Under the pieces are notes generated by a model that was given only the letters and a program-made list of their open reading frames with translations, did no database searches and was not told the DNA's origin. Below are positions 37,055 to 46,002 of a DNA stretch of 64,000 nucleotides, piece by piece. Each line of letters starts with the position of its first letter. Positions within the stretch are counted from its first letter, which is position 1. Source of the DNA: Mucilaginibacter_A sp050954285 (GTDB taxonomy: Bacteria > Bacteroidota > Bacteroidia > Sphingobacteriales > Sphingobacteriaceae); assembly GCA_050954285.1 (NCBI GenBank), contig JBPBPL010000012.1, forward strand, positions 1-64,000, read 5' to 3'. A program made the position numbers and the translations under genes.

Positions 37055-37066
37055 ATACTTCTTTTA
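37055..37066 (-). repeat. Dispersed 12-mer two bases upstream of a start codon
   Basis: ATACTTCTTTTA ends two bases before the ATG at 37069 of the second GH20 gene, where a ribosome-binding region would lie. An in-frame TTG at 37051 would place the repeat inside the coding region (codons for DTSFI), but the signal peptide clearly begins at MKKLLFLL, so the repeat is treated as leader sequence. Confidence 0.8.
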
Positions 37067-37068
37067 TC

Positions 37069-39621
37069 ATGAAAAAATTGCTGTTCCTGTTATTTCCGGT
37101 ACTTGTTTCGACGGCATTTTCGCAGCCGAAAAGTGCCGAATTTAATCCGCAAAACCTGGAAATCAAATGGGAAATCATCCGGAATAACGATCAGGGCAAG
37201 GCGCAAACGCTTTCGGCGCTAACCATCATCAACCACGATCAAAACAGCTTACCGGCAAGCGGCTGGAAACTGTTTTTTAATTTTGAGCGGATGATCCGAT
37301 CGGTTTCCGGGCCGGTAAATTCAAGTTATTTTAACGGTGATTTATTCTGTTTCTCACCAGAAAAAGGTTTCAAAACATTAAAAAATGGCGAATCTTTTCG
37401 CACCGAAATTATTTCTGCAGATTGGGTAATTAACAAAACGGATGCACCTTCCGGGTTTTACTGGATTAATGATCAGAACCCAAATCAGCAAATTTCCATC
37501 AACAACATCACTTTAATTCCTTCCACCAAACCCGAACAGTTTTTGCGGGATCCAACGGATTTGGTGCCCGCCATTACGCCGGAAATCGTTTTTAACCAAA
37601 ATAAAAATCTGGTAAATGTTTCTGCGGAATCTTTGCCGCCGGTTTTCCCAACGCCGGTTAGTTATCAGTATAAAACCGGTCAGTTTTTGCTGGATGGAAA
37701 TGTTGCCATTCAGGCCGATGCTGTTTTTATGCCCGAAAAATTGGTGTTGCAGCAGCTGTTATCCGAAGTTTTAAATTCAGCTGCAAAGCAAAATTCAACC
37801 CAAAAAATAATTTTATCGGTAAACAAAGCACTGGCTCCCGAAGCTTATGAACTGAAAATTTCTTCAACCCAAATCACCATTCTGGCTGCGGATAATGCCG
37901 GGATTTTCTACGGCATTCAGTCTTTAAAAAGTATGTTTCCTGCGGAAGTTTGGTCTAAAAAACAAACAAGTATTACGCTGCTTGGCATCGAAGTAAAAGA
38001 TGCGCCAAGATTTGGTTACCGTGGTTTGCTGATTGATGTGGCCCGGAATTTCCAAACGAAAAACGAGGTGTTGAAAGTGCTGGATTTGATGGGAAACTAC
38101 AAACTCAACACGTTGCACCTGCATTTAAATGATGATGAAGGCTGGCGACTGGAAATTTCGGCCTTGCCGGAACTGACTTCAGTTGGCTCTAAACGCGGCC
38201 ACACGCTGGATTCCAAAGATCATTTGCCGCCATCGTATGGGTCTGGCCCGAAGGTAAATAACCCGTACGGCAGCGGTTTTTATACCAAAGCAGATTTTGT
38301 GGAGATTTTGCAGTATGCCAAAACGCGGCACATCACCGTGATACCGGAAATTGAAACGCCCGGCCATGCGCGTGCGGCCATCAAAGCGATGGATGCGCGC
38401 TATCGGATGCTTCTTTTAGCAGGTAAAAAACAGGAAGCCGAACGTTATTTACTGCACGATTTAGGCGATCAATCGGTTTACCGCTCGGTACAAAACTGGA
38501 ATGATAACGTAGTGGATGTTTCGATGCCATCAACGTATAGCTTTTTGGAAACCGTTGCAGATGAGGTAATTGCAATTTATAAAGAAGCCGATGCACCTTT
38601 AAAAACGATTCACTTTGGCGGAGATGAAGTGCCGGCCGGCGTTTGGGAGAAGTCAGCCGCTTATCAAAAACTTCGGGCAACGCATCCGGAGATTAAAAGC
38701 ACCGATGATTTGTGGTATTATTACTTCGGAAAAGTTAATCAACTCCTTAAAAAACGAAATTTATATGCCTCTGGCTGGGAAGAAGCCGGTTTGCGCAAAA
38801 CGGTTTTAAACGGACAAAAAACGAATGTTCCGAACCGGAATTTTGCCGATCAAAATTTTCATTTGTATGTCTGGAACAACGTAATCGGCGGCGGTGCCGA
38901 AGATTTGGCTTATCAACTGGCCAATGCCGGTTATCCGGTTGTGCTTGGCAATGTGACGAATTTGTACTTTGATATGGCTTATCAGAAAGCGTTTGACGAG
39001 CCGGGTTATTACTGGGGAAGCTATATCGATGTGGATAAACCGTTCAAATTTATTCCATATAATTACTTCAAAAACTCCAGCGAAACCAGTTTTGGAAAGC
39101 CAGTAAATGCCAATTTTTATGCCTTAAAAGAAGCATTGACTGAAAAAGGAAAAGCCAATATCGTGGGTATCCAGGGATTGCTTTGGGCTGAAACCGTGAA
39201 AGGGCCGGAGCGATTGGAATATATGCTGCTGCCAAAAATGCTTGGTTTGGCCGAACGTGCCTGGGCGAAAGACCCGGATTGGGCAACCGAACCGGATTCG
39301 GCCAAAAGCAAGATTTTGTATGAGCAGGCCTGGTCGGTTTTTACCAATGTTTTGGGTCGGAAAGCATTGCCGCGATTGAGTTATTTGAATGGTGGATTTA
39401 ATTACCGTATTCCAACGGCTGGCGTTTTGGTGGAAAACGGACAGGTAAAAGCCAATGTACAGTTTCCGGGAATGCTGATTCGATACACGACTGACGGCAG
39501 CGAACCAAATGGAAGCAGCGCGGTTTATACCAAACCAATTAACCAAAAAGGAACTTTAAAATTTAGTGTTTTCAACTTATCCGGCAGAAGCGGGCGAGTA
39601 GTTTCAATTATCAACCCATAA
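37069..39621 (+). CDS. Beta-N-acetylhexosaminidase (GH20) with CHB_HEX domains
   Basis: ATG at 37069 gives an 850-residue protein with a clean signal peptide (MKKLLFLLFPVLVSTAFSQ); the in-frame TTG at 37051 is less likely. An N-terminal CHB_HEX-like domain (residues about 25-165, IKWEIIRNNDQGKAQT) is followed by GH20b and the GH20 barrel (FGYRGLLIDVARNFQ, LHLHLNDDEGWRLEI) with catalytic Asp519-Glu520 in IHFGGDEVP and GIQGLLWAETV. A CHB_HEX_C-like end closes it. This domain order is the chitobiase type, unlike the PA14-bearing GH20 upstream, so the two probably differ in substrate. Repeat copies lie at 37718, 38407 and 39125. Confidence 0.93.
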   Translation: MKKLLFLLFPVLVSTAFSQPKSAEFNPQNLEIKWEIIRNNDQGKAQTLSALTIINHDQNSLPASGWKLFFNFERMIRSVSGPVNSSYFNGDLFCFSPEKGFKTLKNGESFRTEIISADWVINKTDAPSGFYWINDQNPNQQISINNITLIPSTKPEQFLRDPTDLVPAITPEIVFNQNKNLVNVSAESLPPVFPTPVSYQYKTGQFLLDGNVAIQADAVFMPEKLVLQQLLSEVLNSAAKQNSTQKIILSVNKALAPEAYELKISSTQITILAADNAGIFYGIQSLKSMFPAEVWSKKQTSITLLGIEVKDAPRFGYRGLLIDVARNFQTKNEVLKVLDLMGNYKLNTLHLHLNDDEGWRLEISALPELTSVGSKRGHTLDSKDHLPPSYGSGPKVNNPYGSGFYTKADFVEILQYAKTRHITVIPEIETPGHARAAIKAMDARYRMLLLAGKKQEAERYLLHDLGDQSVYRSVQNWNDNVVDVSMPSTYSFLETVADEVIAIYKEADAPLKTIHFGGDEVPAGVWEKSAAYQKLRATHPEIKSTDDLWYYYFGKVNQLLKKRNLYASGWEEAGLRKTVLNGQKTNVPNRNFADQNFHLYVWNNVIGGGAEDLAYQLANAGYPVVLGNVTNLYFDMAYQKAFDEPGYYWGSYIDVDKPFKFIPYNYFKNSSETSFGKPVNANFYALKEALTEKGKANIVGIQGLLWAETVKGPERLEYMLLPKMLGLAERAWAKDPDWATEPDSAKSKILYEQAWSVFTNVLGRKALPRLSYLNGGFNYRIPTAGVLVENGQVKANVQFPGMLIRYTTDGSEPNGSSAVYTKPINQKGTLKFSVFNLSGRSGRVVSIINP

Positions 39622-39630
39622 AAATTATCG

Positions 39631-41913
39631 ATGAAAAAGATTTGGATTGTATTTTTTGCAGTAATCAGTTTTAAAAGTTTTGCCCAGCAGGTAAACCAAA
39701 TTTCTGATCCGGTGGAGTGGATCAATCCGCTGATGGGTACGGATTCCAAGCCGAGCTTATCCAACGGAAACACTTACCCGGCTATTGCTTTGCCTTGGGG
39801 AATGAACACCTGGACGCCGCAAACCGGCGCGATGGGCAGCGGCTGGCAATACCAGTACGCGGCGGATAAAATCCGTGGTTTTAAGCAAACGCACCAGCCT
39901 TCGCCCTGGATGAATGATTACGGGCAATTTGCAATTATGCCGGTTACCAAGCATTTAAAGTTTACGCAGGATGACCGCGCCAGCTGGTTTTCGCATAAAG
40001 CAGAAATAGCCAAGCCGTATTATTACAGCGTTTATCTGGCCGATGCAGATGTAACGACCGAAATTACACCGACAGAACGCGCGGCACAGTTCCGGTTTAC
40101 TTTTCCGAAAACCGACAGTTCTTTTGTGGTGGTTGATGCGCTGGATAAAGGTTCATACATCAAAATTATCCCGCAGGAAAACAAGATTATCGGTTATACC
40201 AAGCGTTATGCAGCTGGTAAAATGCAAAATTTCAAGAATTATTTTGTACTGATTTTTGACAAGCCTTTTACCATTTCCAAAGCCTGGCACGGCAAAACTT
40301 TAGCGCAGGATTCGCTGGAAATTACCGGCGATCATTGTGGCGCGATCATCGGTTTTAAAACCACAAAAGGCGAAAAAGTAGGGGTAAAAACAGCATCGTC
40401 TTTTATTAGTTTTGAGCAGGCTGAACTCAACCTGAAACGAGAACTGGCCGGCGATAGTTTTGATCAAACCAAAGCCAAAGCCAAAGATGTGTGGAACAAA
40501 ACGCTGAACCATATTCAGGTGGAAGGCGGAACGGAAGATCAGATGCGCACGTTTTATTCCTGTTTTTACCGTACGCTTTTCTTCCCAAATAAAATGTATG
40601 AAATTGATGCCAAGGGAGTTATACAGCATTATAGTCCTTTTAATGGCAAGATCATGCCGGGATATTTATTTGCCGGAACTGGTTTCTGGGATACTTTCCG
40701 CGCGCTTTATCCATTTTTGAATTTGGTTTATCCTGCGATCAATAAAGAAATGCAGCAGGGTTTGATCAACGATTACAAAGAAGGCGGCTGGCTGCCGGAG
40801 TGGTCAAGTCCGGGTTATGCAGATGTAATGGTGGGCAATAATTCGGCTTCGGTTGTGGCTGATGCGTATATCAAAGGAATGCGCGGTTATGATATTAATA
40901 CATTATATCAAGCATTGCTGCATGGCGCAAACGGCGAAGGGCCGGAAGGAACGGGACGAACCGGCGTAAAATATTACAACGAGCTGGGTTATGTGCCTTA
41001 CGATGTTAAAATTAATGAAAATGCTGCGCGGACTTTAGAATATGCTTATGATGATTTTGCGATTTCGCAGTTGGGAAAAGCTTTAAACCGGCCAAAAGCA
41101 GAAACAGATTTGTATGCTAAAAGAAGCATGAACTACCGCAATTTGTTCGACAAAGAAACCGGTTTGATGCGTGGGAAAAATAAAGACGGCAAGTTCCAGT
41201 CGCCGTTCAATCCGTTTAAATGGGGCGATGCTTTTACCGAAGGCAACAGCTGGCATTATACCTGGTCGGTGTTTCAGGATGTGCAGGGTTTAATTGATTT
41301 GATGGGCGGGAAGCAGCAGTTTGTAGCCAAACTGGATTCGGTTTTTTCGCTTCCGCCAACGTTTGATGACAGTTATTACGGGCAAACCATCCATGAGATC
41401 CGCGAAATGCAGATTGCCGGAATGGGACAATATGCGCATGGAAATCAACCCATTCAGCATATGATTTACCTGTATAACTATGCGGGCGAACCCTGGAAAG
41501 CACAGTATTGGGTGCGCGAAACGATGAATAAACTGTACAAAGCTACGCCGGATGGTTACTGCGGAGATGAGGATAACGGACAAACTTCTGCCTGGTATGT
41601 GTTTTCGGCGATGGGATTTTATCCGGTAACGCCCGTTTCGGATCAATATGTTTTGGGTGCGCCGCTGTTTAAAAAAATCACGTTGAATCTAGAGAACGGC
41701 AAAAAAGTAGTGATAAACGCAGCATCCAACTCCGCAGAAAATAAATACATCAGCACGATGAGTGTAAACGGTAAATCTTACGATAAAAACTGGTTGAGCC
41801 ATTCGGCTTTGATGCAGGGCGAAAATATCAGCTTTGGCATGTCTGCAACGCCCAATAAAACCCGGGGAACGCAGGAAGCAGCTTTTCCTTACTCGTTCTC
41901 AACTTCAAAATAA
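39631..41913 (+). CDS. Alpha-mannosidase (GH92), copy 2
   Basis: This is a second GH92 enzyme of 760 residues with a signal peptide ending KSFAQQ. It keeps VEWINPLMGTDSKPSLSNGNTYPAIALP, AGTGFWDTFRALYPFL, FTEGNSWHYTWSVFQDVQG, GNQPIQHMIYLYNYAGEPW and GDEDNGQTSAWYVFSAMGFY. Where copy 1 has HLMGNET, this copy has WSSPGYADVMVG, without that Glu, so it probably has a different linkage specificity (inference from the motif difference). It starts 9 bases after the GH20 stop. Repeat copies are at 40385 and 41118. Confidence 0.93.
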   Translation: MKKIWIVFFAVISFKSFAQQVNQISDPVEWINPLMGTDSKPSLSNGNTYPAIALPWGMNTWTPQTGAMGSGWQYQYAADKIRGFKQTHQPSPWMNDYGQFAIMPVTKHLKFTQDDRASWFSHKAEIAKPYYYSVYLADADVTTEITPTERAAQFRFTFPKTDSSFVVVDALDKGSYIKIIPQENKIIGYTKRYAAGKMQNFKNYFVLIFDKPFTISKAWHGKTLAQDSLEITGDHCGAIIGFKTTKGEKVGVKTASSFISFEQAELNLKRELAGDSFDQTKAKAKDVWNKTLNHIQVEGGTEDQMRTFYSCFYRTLFFPNKMYEIDAKGVIQHYSPFNGKIMPGYLFAGTGFWDTFRALYPFLNLVYPAINKEMQQGLINDYKEGGWLPEWSSPGYADVMVGNNSASVVADAYIKGMRGYDINTLYQALLHGANGEGPEGTGRTGVKYYNELGYVPYDVKINENAARTLEYAYDDFAISQLGKALNRPKAETDLYAKRSMNYRNLFDKETGLMRGKNKDGKFQSPFNPFKWGDAFTEGNSWHYTWSVFQDVQGLIDLMGGKQQFVAKLDSVFSLPPTFDDSYYGQTIHEIREMQIAGMGQYAHGNQPIQHMIYLYNYAGEPWKAQYWVRETMNKLYKATPDGYCGDEDNGQTSAWYVFSAMGFYPVTPVSDQYVLGAPLFKKITLNLENGKKVVINAASNSAENKYISTMSVNGKSYDKNWLSHSALMQGENISFGMSATPNKTRGTQEAAFPYSFSTSK

Positions 41914-41935
41914 TGGCCCAAACTTAAAACAGGAA

Positions 41936-43645
41936 ATGATGACCGGATCAAAATACAAATTATATGCAAGCCTGATTTTTTTGATCGTGGCAGTTTTTTC
42001 TTTTGTAGCTTGGAAGGGCAAAATTTATTCGGTAAAAACAGCATCCAGGCGGCCCAATATTATCGTTATCCTGGCTGATGACATGGGTTTTTCTGATTTA
42101 GGATGTTATGGCGGCGAAATCAATACACCAAACATCAATTACCTCGCCCAGAACGGCATCCGGTATACACAGTTTTATAATACTTCGCGCTGTTGCCCAA
42201 CGCGTGCATCTTTACTTACCGGCCTGTATAATCAGCAGGCCGGTATTGGTAAAATGACCGATGCCGAAGATGAACCCGGATATCTGGGACATATTACAGA
42301 AAATGCAGTAACGCTGGCCGAAGTTTTGAAAACGGCAGGTTATCACACGGCAATGTCGGGCAAATGGCATGTATCAAACACTAACGGACAAAAATCACCA
42401 AAAGAGCAGATGGATTGGTTAAATCATCATGCCTCTCACCCGGAATTTTCTCCGATCAGCCAATATCCAACCAGCCGTGGTTTCGAGAAATATTTTGGTA
42501 CCATCTGGGGAGTGATAGATTATTTTGACCCTTTTAGTTTGGTGAACGGAAATACACCGGTAAAAACAGTACCTAAAAATTACTATCATACCGACGCCAT
42601 CAATGATACCGCCGTTTCCTATATCCGGGAATACGCCAGATCCGAAAAGCCATTCTTTTTATACGTTGCCGAAAATGCACCGCACTGGCCTTTGATGGCT
42701 AAACCGGCGGATATAGCCAAATATAAAAATACTTATAAATCGGGCTGGGATGCCATCCGGCTGGCGCGTTATCAAAAGATGATTAAACTGGGGTTAATCG
42801 ATCCTGCCCAAACCAAACTTTCTGACCGCTGGAACGATAGTTTGAAATGGGAAAATAACCCGAACAAAAACTGGGATGCGTATGCCATGGCTGTGCATGC
42901 GGCCATGATTGATTGTATGGATCAGGGAATTGGCCGTATTATTCAAACACTTCGGCAAACCGGGCAACTTGATAATACCATAATCCTTTTTCTGTCGGAT
43001 AATGGTGCCAGTGCCGAAAACAGCGCTGCCTATGGCCCGGGATTTGACCGGCCAAGTGAAACCCGCGATGGCCGGAAGATTGACTATTCAACCAATAAAA
43101 CAGTACTTCCGGGTACAGAAACTTCTTATTTTTCTATCGGCCAGCGTTGGGCAAATGTATCCAACACACCTTATCGCTACTGGAAGGCCGAATCTTACGA
43201 AGGAGGTATACACACGCCGATGATTGCTTTCTGGCCTAAAGGAATTAAAGCTAAAAAAGGTGGTTTTGATGCACATGTGGGACATGTAATGGACTTCATG
43301 GCCACATTTACAGAACTTGCAGGCGCAAAATATCCAGCGGTATATAAAGGCCATCCAATTCCGCCAACGTCCGGGATCAGTTTGGTGCCTACTTTCAGCG
43401 GAAAGCAAACTGCCGGGCATGAAAATCTTTTTAATGAGCATTTTGGTGCCCGTTATGCCCGTTCAGGGAGCTGGAAACTGGTTTCAATATCCAATGATTC
43501 TACCTGGCATTTGTTTAATCTTGCGAGCGACAGAACCGAAACTACAGATTTAAGCGAAAAATATCCACAAAAAGTAAAGCTGCTGGATAGTTTGTGGCAT
43601 AACTGGGCCAACACTCATCAGGTATTTCCTAAACCTAAAAATTAG
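41936..43645 (+). CDS. Type I arylsulfatase
   Basis: ATG at 41936 (or the adjacent ATG at 41939, better spaced from an AGGA) is preferred. An upstream in-frame start at 41834 would overlap the GH92 gene and add an unlikely basic extension. A membrane-anchor or signal helix (YASLIFLIVAVFSFVAW) is followed by NIIVILADDMGFSDLGCYGG, the formylglycine motif CCPTRASLLTG (Cys86), and SGKWHVSN. It needs Cys-to-formylglycine maturation, whose enzyme is not in the window. It could remove sulfate from galactose or GlcNAc caps. It is the last gene of the plus-strand locus, ahead of a strong bidirectional hairpin. A repeat copy lies at 42033. Confidence 0.93.
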   Translation: MMTGSKYKLYASLIFLIVAVFSFVAWKGKIYSVKTASRRPNIIVILADDMGFSDLGCYGGEINTPNINYLAQNGIRYTQFYNTSRCCPTRASLLTGLYNQQAGIGKMTDAEDEPGYLGHITENAVTLAEVLKTAGYHTAMSGKWHVSNTNGQKSPKEQMDWLNHHASHPEFSPISQYPTSRGFEKYFGTIWGVIDYFDPFSLVNGNTPVKTVPKNYYHTDAINDTAVSYIREYARSEKPFFLYVAENAPHWPLMAKPADIAKYKNTYKSGWDAIRLARYQKMIKLGLIDPAQTKLSDRWNDSLKWENNPNKNWDAYAMAVHAAMIDCMDQGIGRIIQTLRQTGQLDNTIILFLSDNGASAENSAAYGPGFDRPSETRDGRKIDYSTNKTVLPGTETSYFSIGQRWANVSNTPYRYWKAESYEGGIHTPMIAFWPKGIKAKKGGFDAHVGHVMDFMATFTELAGAKYPAVYKGHPIPPTSGISLVPTFSGKQTAGHENLFNEHFGARYARSGSWKLVSISNDSTWHLFNLASDRTETTDLSEKYPQKVKLLDSLWHNWANTHQVFPKPKN

Positions 43646-43687
43646 TCGTTTGATCTAAAATGACCCAATTTTTATAAATAATTCCAA

Positions 43688-43735
43688 AAATTACTTTAAT
43701 GCTTTTTGCTTTAACAATCAACATTAAAGTAATTT
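43688..43735. terminator. Bidirectional terminator between sulfatase and molybdopterin oxidoreductase
   Basis: AAATTACTTTAATG (43688-43701) pairs perfectly with CATTAAAGTAATTT (43722-43735), a 14-bp stem with a 20-base loop. It separates convergent genes. The right arm includes the stop codon of the minus-strand gene (43724-43726), so the terminator partly overlaps coding sequence. It is unrelated to the dispersed 12-mer. Confidence 0.7.
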
Positions 43736-45877
43736 ATCAGCTGTAATGGGCAACTTTCGGATACGTTTTCCGGTGGCATGATAAACGGCGTTTGCAATAG
43801 CTGCTGTAAAACCAATCAAACCAATTTCGCCCAGTCCTTTTGCACCAATGGGATCAATATGAGTATCGCTTTGATCAATAAAATGAACATCAACTTCCGG
43901 AATATCAGCATTAACCGGTACATGGTATTCTGCCAGGTTATTGTTCACATATCGGCCGTAACGATGATCTACTAGGCCTTCTTCCATCAGGGCAATTCCT
44001 ATTCCCCAAACGATAGAACCTAATACCTGACTATGTGCTGTTTTAGGGTTGATAATTTTGCCGGAATCAATGACCGACACTACTCTGGTTACCTTGATTT
44101 CGCAAGTTAAAGGATGAACTTCAACTTCCACAAAATTAGCCGAGAATGATTTGCCTGAATAATTTTTAATTTCATCATCCGGTTTGGATTCTGTAATGGC
44201 TGCCAACTCTTTTAAATTGTATTTTTTTAAAATATCGAGATAAGGCAAAGCAGCAGCATTTTCTGCTCCCTGATGTAATTCAGCAAACTTTTTTTTCAAA
44301 GCAACTGCTGCATCATGTACCGCAGAACCAGTTGAAGTAGTGGTATGAGAACCATATTGTGGAGGCGCAAAAGGATATGTTGAATCTGCCCATTCAATGC
44401 TTACTTTTTCAATATTAACCCCTAACGCATCAGCTGCAATCTGCGTCATGATGGTTGCAGAACCCGGACCTGTATCCGCCACAGAACTTTGAATAACTAC
44501 GTTTCCATCTGCCTGCATTTTTATTCCTGCAGATGCCGGTGCCCGTTCGGCTTTATAAATACCGGCACTCATGCCCATTCCAACTAACTTTTCTCCATTT
44601 TTCATGGAGTTTGGCAGTGGATTACGCTTGTTCCAGCCAAACTTTTCTGCACCAATCTGATAACATTCCAGCAAGTGATTGCTTGACCATGGCAAATTTT
44701 TGTTCAAATCGATTTCCGAATAGTTCTTCAATCTTAAAGCCAGCGGATCCATTTTTAAAGCATAGGAAAGTTCATCCATTGCTGATTCCATCGCAAACGA
44801 ACCGCTGGTTTCGCCGGGTCCGCGTGCCGGACAAGGCGTACTTACATCCAGCGGAACGAGCTGATAAGTGGTTTGAACGTTGGCGCATTTATACATAGAT
44901 TTTGTGGGATCCAGGATGCGTTCCATAAACTGCTCATACCTCGAAGTTGAGCCGTAAGCCTGGTGTTTGATAGCCGTTAGTATGCCATCAGTAGTTGCAC
45001 CTAAACTATACTTTTGCCTGGAATACGGACGATAACCAACCATGTTAAAAACCTGTTCACGCGCCAATACTACTTTTACCGGCCTTTTTACCTTTTTTGC
45101 GGCCATTACCGCACCCATTTCATGCGGCCACATTCTGGAAGAACTACCGAAAGCACCGCCAACAAAAGGCGAAAACACCTTTACATTTTCTGGTTTTAAT
45201 TTAAAATATAGTGCAAACTGCTGCTGCGTGGTTTTAACTGCCTGTGTTTTGTTGAAAATAAACAGCTTTTCATCACCTTCCCAATAAGCAGTTGCCGCAT
45301 GTGGTTCCATAGGATTGTGTACCTGCATCGGCGTTTGATATTCCTGTTCGATGATAACCGAAGCATTTTTTAAAGCATCAGCATCGCCACGTGTATAATC
45401 GGATGGTTTATCCGGCGTAAAAGCTGCGGTTAAATTACGGTCGATATTGGTTTGATGTTCCTCCTGTTTATATTTTACTTTTACAATGGAAGCCGCATAT
45501 TGCGCCTGTTCCAACGTGTTTGCAACAACCAGGGCAACAGGCTGCATGTTGAAATGAACCTGATCGTCCTGAAACAGCTTATATTCTTTTCCTGAAAATA
45601 TGGGAATGTCTGAAGCTGGGTTTTTCTCATAACCAGGTACATCCGGCGCATTTAAATGACTGATAACCGCAAGCACGCCGGGGATTTTTTCTGCTGCTTT
45701 ACTGTCGATTTCCAAAATGCGGCCTTTGGTTATCGTGCTGGTGACCACAACGCCGTAGGAAATATCTTTTAGCGGGTACTCCGCGGCGTACTTTGCGCTT
45801 CCGGTCACTTTTTCCTTTCCTTCAATCCGGTTTATGGGCTGGCCGATTGCTGTTTTTATCGTGTTATTTTCAGTCAT
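43724..45877 (-). CDS. Molybdopterin-binding subunit of a xanthine dehydrogenase/aldehyde oxidoreductase-type enzyme
   Basis: The 717-residue protein matches the large molybdenum-binding subunit of this family. It has GQPINRIEGKEKVTGSAKYAAEY at the N-terminus, then EPHAATAYWEGDEKLFIFNKTQAV, FVGGAFGSSSRMWPHE, PCPARGPGETSGSFAMESAMDEL, and near the end GAKGLGEIGLIGFTAAIANAVY. Such subunits normally work with 2Fe-2S and FAD subunits encoded next to them, as in YagTSR. Neither is adjacent here: the upstream neighbour is a dipeptidase. The partners are either elsewhere or lost. No signal peptide is obvious. The substrate is unknown. Confidence 0.9.
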   Translation of the reverse strand: MTENNTIKTAIGQPINRIEGKEKVTGSAKYAAEYPLKDISYGVVVTSTITKGRILEIDSKAAEKIPGVLAVISHLNAPDVPGYEKNPASDIPIFSGKEYKLFQDDQVHFNMQPVALVVANTLEQAQYAASIVKVKYKQEEHQTNIDRNLTAAFTPDKPSDYTRGDADALKNASVIIEQEYQTPMQVHNPMEPHAATAYWEGDEKLFIFNKTQAVKTTQQQFALYFKLKPENVKVFSPFVGGAFGSSSRMWPHEMGAVMAAKKVKRPVKVVLAREQVFNMVGYRPYSRQKYSLGATTDGILTAIKHQAYGSTSRYEQFMERILDPTKSMYKCANVQTTYQLVPLDVSTPCPARGPGETSGSFAMESAMDELSYALKMDPLALRLKNYSEIDLNKNLPWSSNHLLECYQIGAEKFGWNKRNPLPNSMKNGEKLVGMGMSAGIYKAERAPASAGIKMQADGNVVIQSSVADTGPGSATIMTQIAADALGVNIEKVSIEWADSTYPFAPPQYGSHTTTSTGSAVHDAAVALKKKFAELHQGAENAAALPYLDILKKYNLKELAAITESKPDDEIKNYSGKSFSANFVEVEVHPLTCEIKVTRVVSVIDSGKIINPKTAHSQVLGSIVWGIGIALMEEGLVDHRYGRYVNNNLAEYHVPVNADIPEVDVHFIDQSDTHIDPIGAKGLGEIGLIGFTAAIANAVYHATGKRIRKLPITADKLL

Positions 45878-46002
45878 TATTTTTGCTGGATAGAGATCAT
45901 CAACCTGAAATTATTCAGGAAGATTTGCTGCAGATTAAACCAGTTAGCAGAAGGTAAGTTTGCTGTTTAGTACGATGTAAATGCTCTTTTTACAGGCAAA
46001 AA

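Noticed and set aside
37051..37068. TTG at 37051 as start of the second GH20 gene
   Set aside because: The signal peptide begins at MKKLLFLL (37069), and the six extra codons are made of the dispersed repeat.
41834..41935. Upstream start for the sulfatase overlapping the GH92 gene
   Set aside because: It would add a 34-residue basic, non-hydrophobic extension before the signal/anchor helix and overlap the GH92 coding region by 80 bases.
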